A DNA stretch of 64,000 bases from Campylobacter concisus (lineage in GTDB: Bacteria > Campylobacterota > Campylobacteria > Campylobacterales > Campylobacteraceae): positions 1,426,001 to 1,490,000 of the forward strand of contig NZ_CP049270.1 of assembly GCF_003048595.2 (NCBI RefSeq). The letters are read 5' to 3'. The translations under genes were made by a program, and so were the position numbers. The notes beneath the pieces were generated by a model, which saw only the letters and a program-made list of their open reading frames with translations, had not been told where the DNA came from and searched no databases. Positions 56,621-64,000 of the stretch are shown in pieces; within the stretch, counting starts at the first letter, position 1, and the number at the start of each line of letters is the position of its first letter.

Positions 56621-57034
56621 ATGCAAAGAACACTTTCTATTATTAAGCCTGATGCTGTTAAGAAAAATGTTGTTGGAAAAATTATAGATAGATTTGAAAG
56701 TAACGGCCTAAGGATCGCAGCTGCAAAGAAAATCCAACTTAGCAAATGCGACGCAAAAGCATTTTATGCAGTTCATAAAGATAGACCTTTCTTCAACGAT
56801 CTAGTCGAATTTATGATAAGCGGGCCAGTTGTGGTTATGGTTTTAGAGGGCGACAATGCAGTTGCTAAAAACCGCGAGCTAATGGGTGCAACTAACCCAA
56901 AAGAAGCAGCTCCTGGCACTATAAGAGCTGATTTTGCTGATAGCATTGATGCAAATGCGGTTCACGGAAGTGATAGCCTAGAAAATGCTGTGAATGAAAT
57001 AAATTTCTTCTTTGCTTCAAGAGAAATTTGCTAA
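56621..57034 (+). CDS. ndk: Nucleoside diphosphate kinase
   Basis: A 137-residue [14 protein letters not shown] at the start, [11 protein letters not shown] substrate loop, and NAVHGSDS with the phosphohistidine. It exchanges phosphate between NTPs and NDPs. AAGGA precedes the ATG. It leads an operon that continues with yceD, rpmF, plsX and fabH. Confidence 0.97.
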   Translation: MQRTLSIIKPDAVKKNVVGKIIDRFESNGLRIAAAKKIQLSKCDAKAFYAVHKDRPFFNDLVEFMISGPVVVMVLEGDNAVAKNRELMGATNPKEAAPGTIRADFADSIDANAVHGSDSLENAVNEINFFFASREIC

Positions 57035-57050
57035 CTTTAGGTCAAGAAAA

Positions 57051-57410
57051 TTGATTATATCTTTTTCTAAAATAGCAAACAAAGATATAAGCTTTGAGCT
57101 AGCAGGAAATGATAATTTAGTTTTTAGTGGAATTTTAAAAAGAAAAGACCCTTTTTTGGTAAAATGCCAAGGTAAGATAAAAGGGAATATAAATTATATT
57201 TGCGATCGATGTGGTGAAGTATTTATGCTACCTATTGATCAAGATGTAGAGCTAAATTTAAGCGATGGTATCTATAAAGATAGCGAAAATGAGCTTAGCG
57301 ATACGATGGAATTTTTTGATGGCAATATTGATTTAAAAGAAGTCCTTGAGAGCGAGCTAGAAGCTTTTAAGAGTGATTATTTCTATTGTGAAAAATGTAA
57401 AAATTTATAA
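57051..57410 (+). CDS. yceD: YceD/DUF177-family protein
   Basis: About 119 residues. The CDRC-x-EVF and C-terminal CEKC pairs form a zinc-ribbon-like site, and the acidic segment between them with DLKEVLESEL is typical of DUF177. The family is nearly always encoded before rpmF, as here, and is linked to 23S rRNA accumulation in other bacteria. The start is a TTG, as no ATG/GTG fits. I choose 57051 (IISFSKIANKDISFEL) over a TTG 13 codons earlier that would overlap ndk. Start uncertain. Confidence 0.85.
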   Translation: MIISFSKIANKDISFELAGNDNLVFSGILKRKDPFLVKCQGKIKGNINYICDRCGEVFMLPIDQDVELNLSDGIYKDSENELSDTMEFFDGNIDLKEVLESELEAFKSDYFYCEKCKNL

Positions 57411-57422
57411 AGGAGAGTAAAA

Positions 57423-57569
57423 ATGGCAGTACCAAAGCGAAGAGTGAGTCATTCTCGTGCAGCAAAACGCAGAACACATTATAAAGTTACACTTCCAGTA
57501 CCTGTAAAAGACAAAGATGGTTCTTGGAAAATGCCTCACCGCATAAACAAAACTACAGGTGAATATTAA
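57423..57569 (+). CDS. rpmF: 50S ribosomal protein L32
   Basis: A 48-residue basic protein starting [18 protein letters not shown], the standard L32 N-terminus, and ending [16 protein letters not shown] lies before the ATG. It sits between yceD and plsX, the conserved place in many bacteria. This form lacks the cysteine pairs of zinc-binding L32 variants. Confidence 0.96.
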   Translation: MAVPKRRVSHSRAAKRRTHYKVTLPVPVKDKDGSWKMPHRINKTTGEY

Positions 57570-57572
57570 AAT

Positions 57573-58562
57573 ATGATTCGCATTGCTATCGATGCTATGG
57601 GTGGTGATTTTGGTGCAGATCCTATAATATCTGGTGTTATTGATGCACTAAAAGAGACAGAATTTAAAGCTGTATTAGTTGGCGATAGCAATGTCATCAA
57701 ACCACTCATTCCACAGTCTTATTTAAAAAATATCGAATTTTTAGAAGCTAGCGAAGTTATCTCAATGGCAGATGGCGCAACTGATGCGCTTAAAAGAAAA
57801 GATAGTACGATCTACAAAGCAATTGAACTCTTAAAAAATAAGGAAGTTGATGCTGTAGTTTCTGCTGGTCATAGCGGTGCAACTATGAGCTTAGCTACTC
57901 TAAGAATTGGTAGACTAAAAAATATATCTCGTCCAGCAATTGCAACACTTATGCCAAATTCAAAAGAATCTGCGACTTTAGTTTTAGATGTTGGTGCAAA
58001 TGTTGATTGTAGAAGTGAACATTTGTTTCAATTTGCCATAATGGGTGAAGCCTATGCAAAAGAAATTTTAGGTAGAAAAGAGCCAAAAGTTGGTCTCTTG
58101 TCAAATGGCGAAGAAGAGAGCAAAGGCAATGAAGTTAGTAAAGAAGCATTTAAATTAGTTTCTAGGCTTGATAGCTTTGTTGGCAATGCAGAAGGTAATC
58201 AAATTTTTGATGGCAGTATAGACGTAATGGTTTGTGATGGTTTTATGGGAAATATTCTTTTAAAAACTAGTGAAGGCGTTGCAGATGCTATAGGTAAAAT
58301 TATCAAAAAACAAATTAGAAAATCACCTCTTGCTATAGCTGGCTCTGTACTCATGAGAAAAGTTTTTAAGACACTTAAAAAGCAGGTTAGCTATGACGAA
58401 TATGGCGGTGCACCGCTTCTTGGTGTAAATGGTTGTGTTATCATAAGTCACGGCAAAAGCAATTCAAAAGCTATAAAGAATGCAATTTTTCAAGCAATAA
58501 AATTTGCTAATTCAAATATAAATAAAGTTATCGAAGAAGAACTTTCGCACTTTGCAAGGTAA
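57573..58562 (+). CDS. plsX: Phosphate acyltransferase PlsX
   Basis: A 329-residue enzyme making acyl-phosphate from acyl-ACP for phospholipid synthesis. IDAMGGDFG at the N-terminus, SAGHSGATM, and DVGANVDCR with VCDGFMGNI later are PlsX signatures. It starts three bases after rpmF and is followed by fabH after three. Confidence 0.97.
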   Translation: MIRIAIDAMGGDFGADPIISGVIDALKETEFKAVLVGDSNVIKPLIPQSYLKNIEFLEASEVISMADGATDALKRKDSTIYKAIELLKNKEVDAVVSAGHSGATMSLATLRIGRLKNISRPAIATLMPNSKESATLVLDVGANVDCRSEHLFQFAIMGEAYAKEILGRKEPKVGLLSNGEEESKGNEVSKEAFKLVSRLDSFVGNAEGNQIFDGSIDVMVCDGFMGNILLKTSEGVADAIGKIIKKQIRKSPLAIAGSVLMRKVFKTLKKQVSYDEYGGAPLLGVNGCVIISHGKSNSKAIKNAIFQAIKFANSNINKVIEEELSHFAR

Positions 58563-58565
58563 AAT

Positions 58566-59570
58566 ATGCCAAAAGCTTCACTGATTTCTATCGCTTCTTA
58601 CATTCCAGAAAAAATTCTAACAAATTTTGACTTTGAGAAAATGGTTGAAACAAGTGATGAATGGATAGTAAAGCGAACAGGTATCGAACAAAGGCATATT
58701 GCAACTAACAAAACAACAAGTGACCTTGGTACAAAGGCTGGTGAATTAGCCATAAAACGCTCAGGACTTGATAAATCTCAAATCGATGCAATCATCTGTG
58801 CTACAATATCTCCAGATCATCTTTGTATGCCATCTACCGCTTGCAAAATAGCTGCAAATTTGGGTTTAAATTATGGAGTTACAGCATTTGATATAAGTGC
58901 GGCTTGTACCGGTTTTATTTATCTTTTAGAGCTTGCAAATTCTCTCATTGTTAGCGGTGCCAAAAAAAACGTATTAATTATCGGAGCCGAAAAATTAAGC
59001 TCTATTGTTGACTATACAGATAGAAGCACTTGTATACTATTTGGTGATGGAGCAGGTGCAGCTGTAATTAGTAGTAGTAATGGTAATGAGATCATTGATA
59101 TTCATACAGCAAGTGACGGCAAGCAAGCTGAACTTTTAATAACTCCAGGATGCGGGAGTGTATTTCCAGCCAGTGAGGAAACACTAAAAAAAAGGCTAAA
59201 TTTTATCCATATGAGTGGAAATGAAGTTTTTAAAATAGCAGTTCAAACACTTAGCAAAAGCGTAATAGAAATTTTGCATGCAAACAAAATGCAAAGCGAA
59301 GATATTGATTTTTTTATACCTCATCAAGCAAATATAAGAATAATAGACGCAGTAAAAAATAGATTAAATTTTAAAGATGAGCAATGTGTCTTGACTGTTG
59401 CCAAATATGGCAATACAAGCTCTGCTTCAATTCCGATGGCTATAAATGATGCCTATGAAGACGGCCGTATCAAAAATGGTTCTATTTTACTTCTTGATGC
59501 ATTTGGTGGCGGCTTTACATGGGGATCAGCGATTCTAAAATTTGGCGGAAAGAATTTTAGTGATTTATAA
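58566..59570 (+). CDS. fabH: 3-oxoacyl-[acyl-carrier-protein] synthase III
   Basis: A 334-residue thiolase-fold enzyme. The catalytic triad is Cys in ISAACTGF, His in [10 protein letters not shown] and Asn in KYGNTSSAS. It condenses acetyl-CoA with malonyl-ACP to start fatty-acid synthesis. It ends the ndk operon; no clear terminator follows, but there is an AT-rich gap of 238 bases before the peroxiredoxin gene. Confidence 0.97.
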   Translation: MPKASLISIASYIPEKILTNFDFEKMVETSDEWIVKRTGIEQRHIATNKTTSDLGTKAGELAIKRSGLDKSQIDAIICATISPDHLCMPSTACKIAANLGLNYGVTAFDISAACTGFIYLLELANSLIVSGAKKNVLIIGAEKLSSIVDYTDRSTCILFGDGAGAAVISSSNGNEIIDIHTASDGKQAELLITPGCGSVFPASEETLKKRLNFIHMSGNEVFKIAVQTLSKSVIEILHANKMQSEDIDFFIPHQANIRIIDAVKNRLNFKDEQCVLTVAKYGNTSSASIPMAINDAYEDGRIKNGSILLLDAFGGGFTWGSAILKFGGKNFSDL

Positions 59571-59766
59571 CAATCGCAATAATTCATTTTCTAAATTTTT
59601 AGCAATGCTTTTACTAATTTCTTTCAAATACTCTCATTAATAAATTTTTAAAATTCAAATTTTTACAACTTTTAACAAAATCCATTTTCTATTTTTTCCA
59701 ATAACACTAAATTTACTAAATAAAAATTTCTAAAATATGTTTAAACTAAATTTAATTTTGAATAGA

Positions 59767-59772
59767 TATAAT
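59767..59772 (+). promoter_or_regulatory. -10 box of the peroxiredoxin gene
   Basis: GAATAGATATAATTTCG holds a TATAAT box 36 bases before the ATG, in the AT-rich gap after fabH. A PerR-type operator may lie in the upstream A/T-rich half sites, but no clear match is visible. Confidence 0.55.
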
Positions 59773-59808
59773 TTCGCAATCAATAAAATTTATTATTAAG
59801 GAGAACAA

Positions 59809-60408
59809 ATGTTAGTAACAAAAAAAGCACCTGATTTTACAGCTGCAGCAGTTTTAGGAAACAATCAAATTGTAAATGATTTTAATCTTTATAAAAATAT
59901 TGGCGAAAAAGGCGCGGTTGTATTTTTCTATCCAATGGATTTTACTTTTGTTTGTCCAAGCGAGATTATCGCATTTGATAAAAGATATGACGAGTTTAAG
60001 TCACGTGGTATCGAAGTTATCGCAGTTTCATGCGACAACCAATTTTCACATTTTGCATGGAAAGAGACTCCAGTAAACAAAGGCGGTATTGGCAAAGTTC
60101 GCTTCCCTATCGTAGCTGATATGACAAAATCAATCGCTCGCGGATTTGACGTACTTCTAGAAGATGCTGGTGTAGCACTTCGTGGCTCATTCTTGCTAGA
60201 CAAAGATGGCACTGTTCGCCATGCAGTTATCAACGATCTTCCACTTGGCAGAAATATCGATGAGATGATAAGAATGGTTGATACTATGCTATTTACAAAT
60301 GAGCACGGTGAAGTTTGCCCAGCTGGCTGGAATAAAGGTGATGCTGGTATGAAACCAAGCACTGAAGGTGTTGCTGACTACCTTTCACACAACGAAGGCA
60401 AACTATAA
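59809..60408 (+). CDS. 2-Cys peroxiredoxin (AhpC/Tsa)
   Basis: A 199-residue peroxiredoxin. DFTFVCPSEI has the peroxidatic Cys, GEVCPAGW the resolving Cys, and RGSFLLDKDG is conserved in the family. It reduces hydrogen peroxide and organic peroxides. AAGGAG precedes the ATG. It has its own promoter and a strong terminator, so it is monocistronic. In Campylobacter this gene is usually called ahpC and is controlled by PerR. Confidence 0.96.
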   Translation: MLVTKKAPDFTAAAVLGNNQIVNDFNLYKNIGEKGAVVFFYPMDFTFVCPSEIIAFDKRYDEFKSRGIEVIAVSCDNQFSHFAWKETPVNKGGIGKVRFPIVADMTKSIARGFDVLLEDAGVALRGSFLLDKDGTVRHAVINDLPLGRNIDEMIRMVDTMLFTNEHGEVCPAGWNKGDAGMKPSTEGVADYLSHNEGKL

Positions 60409-60413
60409 TCAAT

Positions 60414-60448
60414 AGAAATTTCTAGGTATCCTTTACCTAGAAATTTCT
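60414..60448. terminator. Strong terminator after the peroxiredoxin gene
   Basis: A perfect 15-bp inverted repeat (AGAAATTTCTAGGTA and its complement) with a 5-base loop starts 6 bases after the stop. The stem has an A/T-rich base on both sides and could work in both directions. Confidence 0.75.
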
Positions 60449-60531
60449 TCTCCAAATAAATTTAAATACTTTTTTAATATAACTTTTTATATCATAGCCT
60501 TGGCTTTAATCAATAACATTCCGGAGACTAC

Positions 60532-61614
60532 ATGGATTTTAAAGGTAGGCAAGAGCTTGTAATAAATTGCGAAGACAGCATACTTAAATTAAGAGATAAA
60601 TTTATCGATGACGGTATCAAATTTTGTAGGCAGCTAACATTTATCGTGCCGCACGATCAGGTAAAAATTTGTCTTGAAAATATCTTTGATACACTGCTTA
60701 TTCAAAAGCCAAATGCTACGCAGCTACAAGATGATTTAAATAATCTAATACCAAAATCAAACGCAAGAGACGAATTAATCAATTTTCTACTTTTAAATTT
60801 GACCTTAAATTTTAGTCACTCTTGCGACAACAGTACCTTCGTAGGTTATTTCGTAAATGCCGTTTCAAGAATCAAAGAAATTTTATGTGACGTTAAAGAC
60901 CAGCAAGAAACAAATGCAAAAGAAATGATTGAAACCGGAACATTTTTTTATGAAGATCCGATCAATACATTCACTCGCATGAAAAAAGCCAAGGTAAGGC
61001 CTGAGCTTTTAAATTTATATGATGGATTAAATATAAAATATGAGGCTGAAATTTTAGAAGTTAAGGAAGATAGTGTCGTTTTTAGCGTGGATATGATGCA
61101 AATTTTAGCTATGAAGCAAGACGGTAAAGGTTTTATTTTGCCAAATAACTTTTTCTCAAAACCATTATGCGCTGATATTGTTAATTACAATATAGTCAAT
61201 AAAGGTGTCACTCTTTCAAATTTCTTACGAAATACGACGATGTACGCATATAAAAGAAAATTCCAACGTATCTTGCCAAATCGTTTTACCAAAACTATTA
61301 TCAAAGGCAAACAAGATAAGATCGAAGGTAGCCTTTATGATGTTTCTGAAGGTGGCATAAGCGTATTAAGCCCGCAAACTACAAATTTTCAAGATGGAGA
61401 AGAACTAGAAGCGACCTTTGAAATCTTAATTGCGCCAGATAAAGTAAAAAACGTGACTTTAAAGCTAAGACTTGTTACAGAGCTAGCATATAAAGGCTAC
61501 ATAAGATACTGTATGAAACTCATTGATGATGATGAAACGATAAAAGATTTTACGCAAAAGCGCATAAAAGAGACGCTTGACGAGCTTCGCTCACGTATAA
61601 ATTTATACGAATAA
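60532..61614 (+). CDS. PilZ-domain protein (c-di-GMP receptor type)
   Basis: 360 residues with a long helical N-terminal domain (1-~150) and a YcgR-like middle part, then a C-terminal PilZ domain with the R-x3-R motif (RKFQR, Arg242 and Arg246) and D-x-S-x2-G (DVSEGG, 270-275). These residues bind cyclic di-GMP in the family. It is probably a regulator of motility or surface properties. The ATG has GGAGA upstream. It is followed after 8 bases by the HerA-like ATPase gene, likely in the same transcript. Confidence 0.85.
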   Translation: MDFKGRQELVINCEDSILKLRDKFIDDGIKFCRQLTFIVPHDQVKICLENIFDTLLIQKPNATQLQDDLNNLIPKSNARDELINFLLLNLTLNFSHSCDNSTFVGYFVNAVSRIKEILCDVKDQQETNAKEMIETGTFFYEDPINTFTRMKKAKVRPELLNLYDGLNIKYEAEILEVKEDSVVFSVDMMQILAMKQDGKGFILPNNFFSKPLCADIVNYNIVNKGVTLSNFLRNTTMYAYKRKFQRILPNRFTKTIIKGKQDKIEGSLYDVSEGGISVLSPQTTNFQDGEELEATFEILIAPDKVKNVTLKLRLVTELAYKGYIRYCMKLIDDDETIKDFTQKRIKETLDELRSRINLYE

Positions 61615-61622
61615 GGCAGTTA

Positions 61623-63911
61623 GTGAAAACAATACAAGAAAATTTAAAACTTTTTTATATCGGACTAAAAGACAAAGAACCATTTTTTTATAAAAATAAG
61701 GATCTAACCACCCACGCAGCTATCATAGGTATGACAGGTAGCGGTAAAACAGGCCTTGGTATCACGCTTTTAGAAGAATCCTGCATAGACAATATCCCTT
61801 CTATCATCATCGATCCAAAGGGCGACATCACAAATTTAGCCCTCACTTTTCCGCAGATGAGAGCGGAGGATTTTTTACCATACATAGATGAAGCAGAAGC
61901 AGCTAACAAAGGTCAAAGTGTAGAGGAATTTGCCACCGCTCAGGCCGAGCTTTGGAGAAACGGCATAGAGTCGAGCTTTCAAGACCTTGAGCGCGTAAAA
62001 ATTTTAAAAGATAGCGCTAGCTTTAATATCTACACGCCAAAAAGCTCAGCTGGCATAGGTGTGGCGCTACTTAGCGACTTTGCCTGCCCAAATATCACTG
62101 ATGAAGAAATTTTTAGCAACTATATAAATTCGCTTGCAGCCTCGGTATTATCTCTTATTGGTATAAATTCTGAGGACATGAACTCAAAAGAACAGCTGCT
62201 CATCTCAACCATATTTGAGACTAAATTTAAAGAGCAAAAAGACGTCAGCATCGAAGAGCTCATAAATTTCATCGCAAATCCGCCTTTTAAAAAGATAGGC
62301 GTTTTTGACGTCGATACCTTCTATCCAAGCAGTGAGCGTCTAAAGCTTGCCATGAAGATAAACGCGCTCATCGCAAGCCCAAGCTTTAAGGGCTGGACGC
62401 AGGGCGTTAGACTAGAAATTTCAAAGATGCTATTTGATGAAAACGGCAAAGCAAAGTGCAATATCTTTACGATCTCACATCTAAATGATGCTGAGAGGAT
62501 GTTTTTTGTCACCCTTTTGCTAAACGAGATCATCGCGTGGATGCGCGGCACAGAGGGCACTAGCTCACTTAGAGCGATCCTATATATGGATGAAATTTTT
62601 GGCTTCTTCCCGCCAAATGCAAACCCTCCATCAAAAACGCCTATGCTCACGCTTTTAAAACAAGCCCGTGCATTTGGTTTAGGCTGCGTATTAAGCACGC
62701 AAAACCCGGTTGATCTTGACTACAAAGGCCTTAGCAACATCGGCACTTGGTTCATCGGCCGCCTCCAAACAGCGCAGGATAAAGCCCGCGTGATCGACGG
62801 ACTAAGCGGCATCTCAGGCTCAAGCTTAGACAAAGCCTCGCTTGAAAATCTCATATCAAATTTAGCCAAAAGAAATTTCTTACTCAAAAATATAAATGAG
62901 GACGGACTAAATGTCATCTCCACGCGCTGGGCACTTAGCTATCTAAAAGGCCCGCTAAGCCGTGAGCAAATTTCAAATTTGATGAAAGATAAAAAAGAAA
63001 ATTTAAGCAGCCAAGGCGTAGATAAAAGTGAGATGAAATTTAGCGCAAAACCTATCATCTCAAGTGCGATCACACAGCTTTATGCTAACTCAAAAAGCCT
63101 CATGCCAAATTTACTAGCAAGTGCGAAGGTGAGAATTTATGACACCAAAAAAGGCATAGACAGCGTTTGTGAGGCAAGCTACCTTTACGAGCTTAGCGAA
63201 AATGATAAAGAGCCAAACTGGGATGAGGCTAGCGAAGGCATGCACGTTGATGCAAGCGAAAATGAGCCAAGCGGTGCAAGCTTTGCAGCCGTGCCAAATT
63301 TCATTTTAAAAGCTAAAAATTTTGACAATATCCAAAAAGATTTTAAAGAGTATCTGTATAGAAATTTCAAATTTAACACCTTTGAAGCATTGGGAATTTA
63401 TTCAAAAAACAATGAAACAAAGGAGCAGTTTTATATTAGGCTTCAAGATAAGTGCAATGAAATTTTAGAAGAACAAACCGCAAAACTCACAGCAAAATTT
63501 GAAAAAGAGCGAAAAAGCTTACAAGACAAGCTAAACAAGGCTCTAGCAAAGCTTGATAAAGAGCAAAAAGAGATGACCACAAGTGGGCTTGATGCTGCCA
63601 TAAATATAGGCGCTAGCATACTGGGAGCAATATTTGGCAACAAGCTTTTATCTCGTCAAAATGCGGGTAAAATCGCATCAAGCGCAAGAAGCGCAAATAG
63701 AGTCTTAAAAGAGCGAAGTGACGTCAAGCTTAGCGAGCAAAGTGTAAATGACATAAATTTAGCCATTAGCGAACTTGAAGAGAAATTTGCACAAGAGTGC
63801 GATGCGTTAAAAGAAGCAAATGATGTTAAAAACATCACGATAAACGAAACGCAAATTTCACCAAAGAAAAGCGATATCTATGACGAGAAAGTCGTACTTT
63901 TGTGGAGATGA
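61623..63911 (+). CDS. HerA/VirB4-like ATPase (DUF853-type)
   Basis: 762 residues. Walker A GMTGSGKT is at 36-43, IIDPKGD follows, Walker B AILYMDEIFGF is near 318-328, and LSTQNPVDLDY is the sensor segment. This is a HerA-type helicase/translocase fold of the DUF853 branch. A coiled coil (about 600-655) and a glycine-rich, weakly hydrophobic patch (INIGASILGAIFGN) precede a last helical region. Starts at GTG 61623 with AAGG upstream. Function of the branch is not settled; DNA or protein translocation is likely. Confidence 0.8.
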   Translation: MKTIQENLKLFYIGLKDKEPFFYKNKDLTTHAAIIGMTGSGKTGLGITLLEESCIDNIPSIIIDPKGDITNLALTFPQMRAEDFLPYIDEAEAANKGQSVEEFATAQAELWRNGIESSFQDLERVKILKDSASFNIYTPKSSAGIGVALLSDFACPNITDEEIFSNYINSLAASVLSLIGINSEDMNSKEQLLISTIFETKFKEQKDVSIEELINFIANPPFKKIGVFDVDTFYPSSERLKLAMKINALIASPSFKGWTQGVRLEISKMLFDENGKAKCNIFTISHLNDAERMFFVTLLLNEIIAWMRGTEGTSSLRAILYMDEIFGFFPPNANPPSKTPMLTLLKQARAFGLGCVLSTQNPVDLDYKGLSNIGTWFIGRLQTAQDKARVIDGLSGISGSSLDKASLENLISNLAKRNFLLKNINEDGLNVISTRWALSYLKGPLSREQISNLMKDKKENLSSQGVDKSEMKFSAKPIISSAITQLYANSKSLMPNLLASAKVRIYDTKKGIDSVCEASYLYELSENDKEPNWDEASEGMHVDASENEPSGASFAAVPNFILKAKNFDNIQKDFKEYLYRNFKFNTFEALGIYSKNNETKEQFYIRLQDKCNEILEEQTAKLTAKFEKERKSLQDKLNKALAKLDKEQKEMTTSGLDAAINIGASILGAIFGNKLLSRQNAGKIASSARSANRVLKERSDVKLSEQSVNDINLAISELEEKFAQECDALKEANDVKNITINETQISPKKSDIYDEKVVLLWR

Positions 63912-63969
63912 TTTATAAAACAATTAGTATTTTTTTACTATCATTTCTATTAAATTTAAAAGGTAAAAT

Positions 63970-64000
63970 ATGCAAAATTTAATACTTTATGCCATTAGTT
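63970..64000 (+). CDS. plsY: Start of a gene cut by the window end, probably plsY
   Basis: An ATG with AAAGG upstream begins MQNLILYAIS, then the window ends. The ten residues resemble the start of Campylobacter PlsY (glycerol-3-phosphate acyltransferase), an integral membrane enzyme that uses the acyl-phosphate made by PlsX. Ten residues are too few for certainty. Confidence 0.45.
   Translation, partial: MQNLILYAIS

Overview
The window is about 64 kb of chromosome from an epsilonproteobacterium of the genus Campylobacter, probably of the C. concisus / C. curvus / C. showae group. The reasons are clear homologues of the Campylobacter N-linked glycosylation (pgl) enzymes, the gene order fliR - highly acidic protein - gmk - tatA - argS that is also known from C. 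jejuni, a malate:quinone oxidoreductase, short Campylobacter-type TpiA and GalE, and AT-rich DNA with AAGGA-type ribosome binding sites. I see no rRNA, tRNA, CRISPR array, insertion sequence or prophage structural genes. The species name is an inference.

Layout. (1) 1-11.9 kb, minus strand: one tightly packed operon for protein N-glycosylation, reading galE, ugd, an ecotin-like protease inhibitor, a second nucleotide-sugar dehydrogenase, pglB, a Wzx-type flippase, a GT25 transferase, pglI, two PglH-like GT4 transferases and pglJ, which runs off the window. (2) 12-16.6 kb: ligE, tag, a UDP-glucuronate 4-epimerase, a DUF4272 protein and mqo. (3) 16.7-26.1 kb: a TonB-dependent receptor, a wrecked DUF2625 gene, fabI, a compositionally distinct gap-pgk-tpiA operon, a fused nadD-rsfS gene, a YeiH-type transporter and a small orphan ORF. 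(4) 26.1-34.7 kb: argS, tatA, gmk, an acidic protein with a receiver-like head, fliR and gpmI, then divergently mraY-murD. (5) 34.7-41.1 kb: a very AT-rich accessory island with a giant effector-like protein ending in a GH19 lysozyme/chitinase domain, an LprI-like periplasmic immunity candidate, and then a displaced second toxin tail (DUF5675-like) with two further frameshifted exported ORFs. (6) 41.2-53.2 kb: a PolB-like exonuclease and an LOS/LPS locus (waaC, lauroyl transferase, several glycosyltransferases, two GT4-deacetylase pairs in mirror orientation, a P-loop kinase, waaL). (7) 53.2-64 kb: uvrA, a ferredoxin, ndk, the yceD-rpmF-plsX-fabH operon, a 2-Cys peroxiredoxin, a PilZ protein, a HerA-like ATPase and the start of what looks like plsY.

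How the parts work together. Region 1 makes nucleotide sugars, builds a lipid-linked oligosaccharide, flips it and transfers it to periplasmic proteins. Region 6 builds and decorates the lipid A-core. MraY and MurD make the peptidoglycan that the region 5 effector would attack in competitors.

The most unusual element is region 5. A linker ending in the residues MWEDGDEGV occurs twice, almost identical at DNA level, in front of two unrelated cell-wall-related tails. This is what tail swapping in a polymorphic toxin would leave behind. The two ORFs after the displaced tail each carry one small frameshift, so the second cassette looks decayed.
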